From contig JAAYDH010000015.1 of the NCBI GenBank assembly GCA_012729405.1, positions 1-22,885 on the forward strand: a stretch of 22,885 nucleotides of DNA, in the 5' to 3' direction. The position numbers were made by a program, and so were the translations under genes. Below, in pieces: positions 7,681 to 13,795 of the stretch. The stretch comes from Erysipelotrichaceae bacterium. Lineage in GTDB: Bacteria > Bacillota_I > Bacilli_A > RFN20 > CAG-826. Position 1 is the stretch's first letter. Every line of letters begins with the position of its first letter. Under the pieces are notes generated by a model. That model saw nothing but the letters and a program-made list of their open reading frames with translations, had not been told where the DNA came from and made no database searches.

Positions 7681-8652
7681 TTAATTACTCTTGAAATTTA
7701 TTAAAAACAATTCAAAACTATAGAAGCGGTCGACAAGGCCGCTTTTAATTTGTACATCGAGATTAAATAGATCGTCGAGAGTCTTTCGAATATTTGCTTG
7801 AGAAATGGAGCGAACAGAACGAAGCATAATTTGAGTTCTCATCGGATTAATGCGAAGTTCAGAAGCAATCGCGTTTGATTCAAAACCCTTGTTATACAAG
7901 TAAGAAATCTGATTCAAGAGGCGGAACTGGTTAGCGAGCATGCTGATAAGTGTGACTGGTTCGACATTAGCGACTTTCAAGTCGCGGAATAAACCAACGG
8001 CTTCAGAAGTTTTCTTTTGTACTAAATAATTGAACAAAAGAAATGCGTTCTCATCAAGCGGTCTTGCTACCATTTTGAGAACATCATCATAACTAATGTG
8101 GTCAGTATACAATTCAAGAACAGCAACACTGTTTTGGAACAATGATACATCTCCTGATGTTCTTTGACTAAGCTCATACAAAGCGTCATTATCAATCTTA
8201 AGTTTCTTTACATCACGACAATAGTGGCCAACGTAGGCATTCCACTGGTCGGAGGTTGGGTCGATAATTTCAAAAACCTTCCCAGATTTGAGTATTTCTT
8301 TATAAATATCGCTCGTTTTATCCACATCCGAAGAGGAAACGACAAGAATTAGGTCACATTCTTCTGATGGAGTGGCAATAAATTTTCTTAATGTGTCGTA
8401 ATCTTGATCGCTTTCGATCTTATTACGAGGTTTCGGTTTCATAAGGAAATAACAAGATTCAACCACCACGACCTTGTGCTCATAGCCTAAGGGCAATGAA
8501 TTTGCATCATTAATACATTCCTGAATTAAAGTGAGACTGCCGTCGTATTTGACATAATTCATCTCATCTCGATCAGGAAGTCTTTCCTTGAGAATAGCGT
8601 TCAGTCTTTTTCTGATTGTTGGGGTTTGATTTCCGTATATCAAATAAACCAT
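7681..8652 (-). CDS. holA: DNA polymerase III delta subunit
   Basis: HolA is the clamp-loader subunit that opens the beta sliding clamp during replication. The product is 323 residues, close to the family norm. It has the typical start VYLIYGNQTPTIRKRL, the middle-domain run DPTSDQWNAYV, and a C-terminal collar domain with LAFRLLNQISYL-like helices (here LANQFRLLNQISYLY) and ELRINPMRTQIMLR. The comEC-holA-rpsT cluster is classic in Firmicutes, with rpsT on the opposite strand as here. The comEC gene ends 20 bases upstream in a terminator hairpin, and an extended -10 element lies directly before this ATG. No Shine-Dalgarno site is visible. Confidence 0.93.
   Translation of the reverse strand: MVYLIYGNQTPTIRKRLNAILKERLPDRDEMNYVKYDGSLTLIQECINDANSLPLGYEHKVVVVESCYFLMKPKPRNKIESDQDYDTLRKFIATPSEECDLILVVSSSDVDKTSDIYKEILKSGKVFEIIDPTSDQWNAYVGHYCRDVKKLKIDNDALYELSQRTSGDVSLFQNSVAVLELYTDHISYDDVLKMVARPLDENAFLLFNYLVQKKTSEAVGLFRDLKVANVEPVTLISMLANQFRLLNQISYLYNKGFESNAIASELRINPMRTQIMLRSVRSISQANIRKTLDDLFNLDVQIKSGLVDRFYSFELFLINFKSN
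7724..7746 (+). terminator. Candidate rpsT terminator inside the holA 3' end
   Basis: On the plus strand, AAGCGG (7724-7729) can pair with CCGCTT (7739-7744) across a nine-base loop. The tail reads TTTTAATTT. There is no room for a terminator between the rpsT and holA stops, so plus-strand transcription would have to end within antisense holA. The six-pair stem is short but GC-containing. Confidence 0.45.
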
Positions 8653-8658
8653 GTAATT

Positions 8659-8667
8659 ATTATGACA
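8659..8667 (-). promoter_or_regulatory. Extended -10 element of holA
   Basis: The minus strand reads TGTCATAAT (TG at 8667-8666, hexamer CATAAT at 8664-8659), and six bases later the ATG at 8652. The predicted start of transcription is the start codon itself. The element overlaps the U-tract of the comEC terminator. Confidence 0.5.
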
Positions 8668-8670
8668 AAA

Positions 8671-8690
8671 AACTACATAAAAATGTAGTT
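8671..8690 (-). terminator. Intrinsic terminator at the comEC end
   Basis: A perfect 8-bp stem, AACTACAT and ATGTAGTT, encloses a TTTT loop and is followed by TTTTG, giving six T's in a row. The hairpin begins within the last codons of comEC, and the comEC stop (TAG, 8673-8675) lies in the 3' arm. The sequence is AT-rich, so strength is uncertain. Confidence 0.65.
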
Positions 8691-10685
8691 GAAATAATTG
8701 ATGGTTCCTTCTTTGTCTGTCCTTCTTATTTTCACTCCAGCTTTATTAAGAATGGTCAGGACTTTATCAGATGGATGACCATAACTATTTCTTCCGACCG
8801 AAATAATTGCTGTCTCCGGACGCAAATACTCAATAAAAGAATAAGAAGTGGATGTGTCTGAACCATGGTGACCGATTTTCAATATATCGCAAGGAATGTT
8901 AGAAAATTCCGCCATGATATTCTTTTCAATCGATTTAGGCGCATCACCCATAATGAGGAAGTCTCGTTTAGCAAAATGAAAGCCCAAAACGAGTGACTGC
9001 TCGTTTTCTTCACTACTTTCTTCAGTGTGATGATTATAGTTTTGAATCGTGATACCACCATAGGTAAATGGAAAATCTTCTTGGCGATAAATATGCTCTC
9101 TCACCTTGAAATTGTTCTGTAATGATACTAGTGCCCCGGAATGATCATAGTCTTCGTGCGTTGTAATCACATAGTCGATATCATAGATTTTTTGTTTCTT
9201 AAAATAGGGGATTAAGCATTCCCTGGCAACATCTTGATAAATTGAACCACCTGTGTCGATTAGAATGGTTCGGTTTTGTTCGCGAATGAGACAAGCATCG
9301 CCTTGTCCAACATTTATAAAGGATACCTGGTCACGAATAGATCCTTGAAGAGGAAGAAAATTGATAATAAGGAGTCCAAGGGTGATGAATGACAAAGGTT
9401 TATAGAATGTGCGAAAACCGATTGATAGATAATAAAGGAATAGACAATATACTGAATAAAAAGTCACGATAAACCAGGTAGCCATTTGATCAGCAAATAG
9501 CTCCCATTTCAAGTAGCGTAATGGGTATGATACATAAACTATTAACCGAGCGAGAAAATTGATTATTGGAAAGATAGGAATTCCATAAAACGACAACATG
9601 GATGATATTCCAAAAACCAAGAAAAGCGGGGACAAGATAATTTGAATTAAAGGACTGAGAATCGATAAGCCGTGATAATACTTCAATTCAAAAGGTAAAA
9701 AGAAGATTGCTAACGCGCCGATCTCCATCGCTTTTCGGGTGCATTTTCGATATTGATTAGTAATCTTATTAACGAACGAATAAAAGATAGGAATGGTGAA
9801 CCCAAGAATAAAGCTATCCTGATAGGCAAGATAAGGGTTAAGTACTAAAAAGACGAGACCAAGTAAACCTATCACACTATGATTGGATAAGCGTTTTTTT
9901 GCTGCATATTGATTAACCCACCTTGCGAATCCAAAGGCGAGGACACGAATGACGGTAAAACGCGGAAAAGTAAAGATACTATAAAACACGAGTAAACAAA
10001 GGGGAATAAATTTCGCCCATTTTTCGCGCATCTTAAAACAGAGTAGAAAAGATATAAAAGATAGAAAAGCTTGAAGATAAAGTCCGCTTGCTGAGATATA
10101 GTTATATAAATGCAGATCGCTGATTTCTCTAATAGCAAATGAATCATCTTGTATTGAAAATAATACTGAATTAATGATACCTTTTGTCGAATCATCAAAA
10201 TGAGATAGAAACCAGTTTCGATAAGCATTCACCCTAATCGGATTAGAAAATCTAACCGTTATATGAGAACTAAACAACTGACTTCGGACTCCGCGATGGT
10301 AGAGATAACTAGTGAAATCAAAACCTGACTCAATACTTGAGAAATCTAGCTCTTTTTTGTTGCCTTTGATTGATAGGAAATCGCCTATCTCATAGGGATT
10401 ATTCTTCTCATAACAATATAACCTTTCTCCGCGAGAATTAATCAAAAAATAATTAGCCTTAGATTCATAGACAATTCCAGTAAACTGCTCTGTCTCATGA
10501 CTAATATCTATATAACTATAACCGATTCCCAATAGGGCGATTATTGTTCCGATAAGAAAAACTTTTCTCCCATGGCGAAAATAGATAAACGTCAGTATCC
10601 CAGCGATTAGAAAGGCAAAGATTAGCAAATCATAGCGAAATGATAGGCCGAGCCAGAAAGCGAGAAAAAAGAGGAGTAAAACCAC
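8673..10685 (-). CDS. comEC: DNA uptake channel ComEC
   Basis: ComEC forms the membrane pore that carries single-stranded DNA into competent cells. The 670-residue product starts with hydrophobic helices (about 1-60) and a soluble OB-like segment holding SIKGNKKELDF. A multi-helix Competence domain with ASGLYLQAFLSF follows from about 190 to 440. The last 215 residues are a metallo-beta-lactamase fold: INVGQGDACL, ILIDTGG, THEDYDHSG, LIMGDAPKS and KIGHHGSDTSTS. These are the residues expected of the proposed nuclease that degrades the non-transforming strand. The start codon is GTG, and its G is the last base of the comEA stop TAG, so translation is coupled. All core motifs are intact, suggesting a functional gene, although pilus genes are not in this window. 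Confidence 0.93.
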   Translation of the reverse strand: MVLLLFFLAFWLGLSFRYDLLIFAFLIAGILTFIYFRHGRKVFLIGTIIALLGIGYSYIDISHETEQFTGIVYESKANYFLINSRGERLYCYEKNNPYEIGDFLSIKGNKKELDFSSIESGFDFTSYLYHRGVRSQLFSSHITVRFSNPIRVNAYRNWFLSHFDDSTKGIINSVLFSIQDDSFAIREISDLHLYNYISASGLYLQAFLSFISFLLCFKMREKWAKFIPLCLLVFYSIFTFPRFTVIRVLAFGFARWVNQYAAKKRLSNHSVIGLLGLVFLVLNPYLAYQDSFILGFTIPIFYSFVNKITNQYRKCTRKAMEIGALAIFFLPFELKYYHGLSILSPLIQIILSPLFLVFGISSMLSFYGIPIFPIINFLARLIVYVSYPLRYLKWELFADQMATWFIVTFYSVYCLFLYYLSIGFRTFYKPLSFITLGLLIINFLPLQGSIRDQVSFINVGQGDACLIREQNRTILIDTGGSIYQDVARECLIPYFKKQKIYDIDYVITTHEDYDHSGALVSLQNNFKVREHIYRQEDFPFTYGGITIQNYNHHTEESSEENEQSLVLGFHFAKRDFLIMGDAPKSIEKNIMAEFSNIPCDILKIGHHGSDTSTSYSFIEYLRPETAIISVGRNSYGHPSDKVLTILNKAGVKIRRTDKEGTINYFNYIFM

Positions 10686-11212
10686 TACTTCAATGTCACG
10701 TAATTTCTAATTTTTCGATATGTCGCGTTACCGATACCGTAGACTTCCATTAACTCCTCGATTGTCTCAAAAGAACCATTCTCGGACCGATAGGTAACAA
10801 TTGAATTAGATATCGCGCTGGTGATTCCATTGATTTCCGTCAAGTCTTCGGCATAATTTTCGTTAATGTTAACTTTGACAATTGGTTTATTACTGCATAC
10901 ATCGGTGACATCGTATTTGGGAGGGATATAGTAAGTATTTCCTTCTTCGAGTTCTACATCATCAAAATAAGCGAGCTCATCCGCATTACTTGTTACTCCT
11001 CCGGCCGCTTCGATTAGATCAGACATAGTGACTGTTCCGACAACCTTATATGTCCCTTCTTTGCTTATTTCCCCCTCGATAGTAAAGGAGTGGGTATCGT
11101 CGACCTCCGATATATCTGAGTTGCTATTTTGAGCGACTCGCGGGTCGAGAGAAAGGAAACTTCCGATTACCACAAAAGCGACAATCAGAACGCCAATTAT
11201 GATTTTTACCAT
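10685..11212 (-). CDS. comEA: DNA-binding competence receptor ComEA
   Basis: ComEA binds incoming double-stranded DNA at the outer face of the membrane and passes it to ComEC. The 175-residue product has one N-terminal membrane anchor (about 3-21). It then has an acidic linker, an SLBB-type domain around 43-98 (SFTIEGEISKEGTYKV and LIEAAGGV), and two helix-hairpin-helix motifs at about 113-173. These last read VNINENYAEDLTEINGI and LMEVYGIGNATYRKI. In the first hairpin the usual GIG is GIT, a small departure. The ribosome site TAGGAGG lies nine bases before the ATG. It forms the 3' arm of the greA terminator, so comEA translation may depend on how that hairpin folds. It overlaps comEC by one base. 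Confidence 0.92.
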   Translation of the reverse strand: MVKIIIGVLIVAFVVIGSFLSLDPRVAQNSNSDISEVDDTHSFTIEGEISKEGTYKVVGTVTMSDLIEAAGGVTSNADELAYFDDVELEEGNTYYIPPKYDVTDVCSNKPIVKVNINENYAEDLTEINGITSAISNSIVTYRSENGSFETIEELMEVYGIGNATYRKIRNYVTLK

Positions 11213-11221
11213 AAATAAAAA

Positions 11222-11240
11222 CCTCCTAAATAATAGGAGG
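11222..11240 (-). terminator. greA terminator whose 3' arm is the comEA ribosome site
   Basis: The minus strand CCTCCTA (11240-11234) pairs with TAGGAGG (11228-11222) over the loop TTATT, followed by TTTTTATTT. This is a good intrinsic terminator for greA. The same AGGAGG is correctly placed as the comEA Shine-Dalgarno site. Messages reading through would carry the site in a 7-bp hairpin. Confidence 0.7.
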
Positions 11241-11270
11241 CTTTATCTTGTTTGATTGTTGGAAAAATAC

Positions 11271-11774
11271 TTATTTGGAGTCTTTGCGGTTGCCATTGCC
11301 GTTTTCGCCAGTTTCGATTTTGACGATTTCAACTTTGTATGGTTTTAGACCCTTGACTTCGACTTGATCACCAACTGATTTACCAACGATGGCTTCGCCA
11401 AGAGGGCAAATATTGGAGATGATACCTTGGAAAGGATCACTTTCGATTGTGCCGAGAATCTTGTAGCGTTGTTCTTCGCCAGTGGCTAAGAGCTTGATGG
11501 TCACAGTTGAACCAAGGGCAACACGATTGGTAACCTTGGATTCTTCGATGATTTCAGCGGTCTCCAAGATGTCTTCGATTTGTTTGATTCTTGCTTCGAC
11601 TTCCGCTTGTTTATTTCTCGCGGCATCGTAGTCAGCGTTTTCGCTTAAGTCGCCTTGAGCACGGGCTTCCGCCAATTGGGCTTTCACTTCATCGCGAGTA
11701 ACATCAATTAAAGTGCGAAGTTCTTCTTGTAGTTTTTGATATCCGACTTTTGTTATTTTTAATCTTTCAGTCAT
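11271..11774 (-). CDS. greA: Transcription elongation factor GreA
   Basis: GreA enters the secondary channel of RNA polymerase and stimulates cleavage of the backtracked RNA 3' end. The 167-residue product has the N-terminal coiled coil with the acidic tip AEARAQGDLSENADYDAA (about 36-53), which includes the catalytic D and E residues. The C-terminal domain shows GSTVTIKLLATGEEQRYKIL and ISNICPLGEAIVGKSVGD. It is slightly longer than usual because of a polar tail ending in NGNGNRKDSK. The AAGAGG site lies eight bases before the ATG. The promoter is about 46 bases upstream of the start, and a terminator follows, so it is probably a single-gene unit with possible read-through into comEA. Confidence 0.96.
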   Translation of the reverse strand: MTERLKITKVGYQKLQEELRTLIDVTRDEVKAQLAEARAQGDLSENADYDAARNKQAEVEARIKQIEDILETAEIIEESKVTNRVALGSTVTIKLLATGEEQRYKILGTIESDPFQGIISNICPLGEAIVGKSVGDQVEVKGLKPYKVEIVKIETGENGNGNRKDSK

Positions 11775-11791
11775 TTTGTTTTCCTCTTAAT

Positions 11792-11810
11792 TTATTTATT
11801 AATTAAATAA
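11792..11810. repeat. AT-only inverted repeat in the greA leader
   Basis: TTATTTA and TAAATAA are seven-base arms around TTAAT, between the greA promoter and its ribosome site. The structure would be weak because it contains no G-C pairs. It may have no function. Confidence 0.3.
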
Positions 11811-11819
11811 GCATGCGTT

Positions 11820-11828
11820 ATTATAGCA
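11820..11828 (-). promoter_or_regulatory. Extended -10 promoter of greA
   Basis: TGCTATAAT on the minus strand (perfect TATAAT at 11825-11820 with TG one base before it). The predicted transcript has a leader of roughly 39 bases that holds the AAGAGG ribosome site. This contrasts with the apparently leaderless genes in the window. Confidence 0.6.
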
Positions 11829-11874
11829 ATTGAAGCGTGCAATTTCCATAGTTTATTTACACAGGGTATTTATA

Positions 11875-11880
11875 TATAAT
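11875..11880 (+). promoter_or_regulatory. -10 element of the chromate-transporter pair
   Basis: TATAAT ends seven bases before the ATG at 11888, with TTTATT 17 bases upstream as a weak -35. A second reading, TATAAG at 11880-11885 with TTTACA 18 bases upstream, would place the start within a few bases of the ATG. Either way the message would be leaderless or nearly so. Confidence 0.5.
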
Positions 11881-11887
11881 ATAAGAC

Positions 11888-12493
11888 ATGCGGAAAAAGA
11901 ACACTTTTGCCACCATTTTCAACCTATTTCTCACCTTCATGAAAATCGGTGCTTTAACATTTGGCGGTGGCTATGCGATGATTTCAATCATCGAAAGAGA
12001 AGTTGTCGAGAAGAATCGCTGGATCAATCAAAGTGAAATGATGGATATTTTTTCCATCAGCGAATCAACCCCTGGTCCGATTTCGGTCAACACGGCGACC
12101 TTTGTTGGCTATCGTGTGGCGGGTTTCTGGGGTAGTTTATTTGCGACTTTAGGATTAATCTTTCCTTCTTTTATCATTATTCTTCTTATTTCTTTCTTCT
12201 ATCAGACATTTTTATCGTGGACCATCATTCAAGCCGCCTTCTTGGGCATTCGGGCCGGTGTGATCATTTTACTCATCGACGCAGTTATTAAGCTAAAGAG
12301 AGTTCTCAAGTTTACTCCTATGACAATAGCCTTATTTGTTTTGACTATTGGATTAACCGCGGCGTCCTTTTTCTTTAATTTCAGCTTTGGAATTGGTAGC
12401 TTCAAGTTTTCGCTATCCATAATTCTCATTCTCCTTGGAATGGTCATTGGAATTATCGCCACTGCATTAAATAAAGGAGGACAGAAAGAATGA
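11888..12493 (+). CDS. Chromate transporter family protein, first half-protein
   Basis: This is a 201-residue membrane protein of the short-chain CHR (ChrA) family. The N-terminal motif FGGGYAMI (about 19-26) and the PGPISVNTATFVGY stretch (about 59-72) are the family hallmarks, followed by about five hydrophobic segments. Short-chain members are normally encoded as pairs whose two products together equal one long ChrA, and here the partner follows with an ATGA overlap. Family members can export chromate, but many homologues in gut and anaerobic bacteria have no proven substrate, so the substrate is not assigned. There is no Shine-Dalgarno site. An upstream in-frame start is not favoured because the -10 element lies in that region. 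The gene ends in TGA. Confidence 0.88.
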   Translation: MRKKNTFATIFNLFLTFMKIGALTFGGGYAMISIIEREVVEKNRWINQSEMMDIFSISESTPGPISVNTATFVGYRVAGFWGSLFATLGLIFPSFIIILLISFFYQTFLSWTIIQAAFLGIRAGVIILLIDAVIKLKRVLKFTPMTIALFVLTIGLTAASFFFNFSFGIGSFKFSLSIILILLGMVIGIIATALNKGGQKE

Positions 12494-13071
12494 TTTTCTT
12501 TGAATTGTTCTATGTTTTCTTCTTAATCGGATTATTCACCTTTGGTGGTGGCTACGGCATGATTCCTTTAATTCAGGAGCAAGTGGTTGCTCGTGGATGG
12601 ATTGAATATGCAAATCTCACTGACTTTGTCGCGATTAGCGAGTCAACTCCCGGACCATTCGCGATTAATATTGCAACCTTTGTCGGTTCTCAAATGGGGG
12701 GAGTCTTCGGGGCGATGTGCGCAACTCTCGGCGTTGTATTACCATCGTTTATCATTATCTTAATTATCGCTGTTGTAATTAGTCGCTTCATGAAGAACCG
12801 TTTCGTCAGAGGGGCTCTCTCGGGAGTTAGACCAATTGTTTTAGGCCTTATCTCCGGAACAGCGATTGTGTTCTTATTAAAATTAGTTATTTATTCAACC
12901 TCGCCTTATAACTATTCGCTGGTTTCCACCTATCGCCCATCACTAACCATCTTTGTGATGCTGTTCACTTTCTACCTTGCTTATCGAAAAATTAAAAAGA
13001 AAAGCCCTCACCCTATAATCATACTCGGGATCAGCGCTCTGCTCGGTATCATTGCCTTCTACTTAATATAA
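12490..13071 (+). CDS. Chromate transporter family protein, second half-protein
   Basis: This is a 193-residue membrane protein homologous to the preceding gene. FGGGYGMIPLI (about 18-28) and ESTPGPFAINIATFVG (about 54-69) are repeated at equivalent places, followed by about five transmembrane segments. The two halves probably assemble as an antiparallel heterodimer, as proposed for paired short CHR proteins. Translation is coupled through the ATGA overlap, and a GGAGG site lies in the end of the first gene. The unit closes with a strong bidirectional terminator. Confidence 0.88.
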   Translation: MIFFELFYVFFLIGLFTFGGGYGMIPLIQEQVVARGWIEYANLTDFVAISESTPGPFAINIATFVGSQMGGVFGAMCATLGVVLPSFIIILIIAVVISRFMKNRFVRGALSGVRPIVLGLISGTAIVFLLKLVIYSTSPYNYSLVSTYRPSLTIFVMLFTFYLAYRKIKKKSPHPIIILGISALLGIIAFYLI

Positions 13072-13095
13072 AAAACGAGGATTGTTCCTCGTTTT
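13072..13095. terminator. Bidirectional intrinsic terminator
   Basis: A 10-bp perfect stem (AAAACGAGGA with TCCTCGTTTT) and a TTGT loop lie between two convergent units. The plus-strand tail is TTTTATTTTTAT. The minus strand also ends in a T-run after the stem, so it can serve both the transporter pair and the DUF1292 gene. Confidence 0.85.
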
Positions 13096-13104
13096 ATTTT
13101 TATC

Positions 13105-13371
13105 TTATGCTTCGTTGATGGTAGGGTCTTGTTGAAAAGCATTGAAGACTTCTTCGACTTCCGCATATTCATCGTCATCGTCGATTTCTTCTAGTTCTCC
13201 AGCTTGGTTATATCGCATAGCGATAATTTCTTCTGGAGCAATGGGATCGAAGAAGAAAACATACGAAGTCTTGCGCTCAGGATGTTCGTAAGTGAAGAGA
13301 ATTTCCATCACGTGTTCATGCCCTTCGCTATCAGTGACGATGATTTGGTTATCAAGTTTCTTATTTTCCAT
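13105..13371 (-). CDS. DUF1292 family protein (YrzB-like)
   Basis: This is an 88-residue acidic cytoplasmic protein of unknown function. It shows the DUF1292 pattern: an N-terminal IIVTDSEGHEHVMEILFTYE, then TSYVFFFDP and an acidic stretch EIDDDDEYAEVEEVFNAF. In Bacillus the homologue yrzB follows the ruvX-like gene yrrK and alaS, the same order as here. It overlaps the end of ruvX by 11 bases and has an AAGGA site in that overlap. It is the last gene of the alaS unit. Confidence 0.9.
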   Translation of the reverse strand: MENKKLDNQIIVTDSEGHEHVMEILFTYEHPERKTSYVFFFDPIAPEEIIAMRYNQAGELEEIDDDDEYAEVEEVFNAFQQDPTINEA

Positions 13372-13795
13372 TTTTAAATTCCTTAGTTCTTATATACGTA
13401 TCTAAAATAACACATGCGGCGATTTTATCGACGTTTTGTTTTCTTTGGTCATGATTCATCCCTCTTTGGCTAATCGTCGTGTTCGCACTGACACTCGATA
13501 ATCGTTCATCAACAAGATTAATTTCTAGATGAGGATTAGCTGCTAGAAGGTCATCCCGAAAACGCGTGACATTATTAGCCATTTCGCTCATTTCCCCGCT
13601 TAAGTGAAGAGGGAAGCCAAGAGCAATCTCAGTGATATCTAATTCTTCGACGAGATCAAGGACATGTTTCCGAGCGACGATATATTGATTCTTCGGGAAA
13701 CGGAAGGTTTCAACTCCGTGAACAAAACCTAGTGCATCGGTTTTCGCAATGCCTAAAGTTTGAGTTCCTAAATCGAGTCCTAATACTCTTTTCAT
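13361..13795 (-). CDS. ruvX: RuvX/YqgF-type RNase H-like nuclease
   Basis: YqgF-family proteins have an RNase H fold and have been linked to pre-16S rRNA 5' processing and to Holliday junction resolution. Which role applies here cannot be read from sequence. The 144-residue product has the first metal-binding aspartate in GLDLGTQTLGIA (about 5-16), the glutamate strand in ALGFPLHLSG, and LVDERLSSVSA with the second acidic pair. The final aspartate lies in VDKIAACVILDTYI. The ATG directly follows the alaS TAA with no gap, so it is probably translated by coupling. Confidence 0.93.
   Translation of the reverse strand: MKRVLGLDLGTQTLGIAKTDALGFVHGVETFRFPKNQYIVARKHVLDLVEELDITEIALGFPLHLSGEMSEMANNVTRFRDDLLAANPHLEINLVDERLSSVSANTTISQRGMNHDQRKQNVDKIAACVILDTYIRTKEFKNGK

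Noticed and set aside
12491..12493. Possibility that TGA codes for tryptophan, as in Mycoplasma
   Set aside because: TGA ends the first transporter half here and dtd at 17790-17792, both in ATGA overlaps with the next gene, and tryptophans in this window are TGG.
11888..13071. The two chromate-transporter genes as a frameshifted single gene
   Set aside because: Each half has its own complete FGGGY and PGP motifs and they overlap by ATGA, which is the normal arrangement for short-chain CHR pairs.
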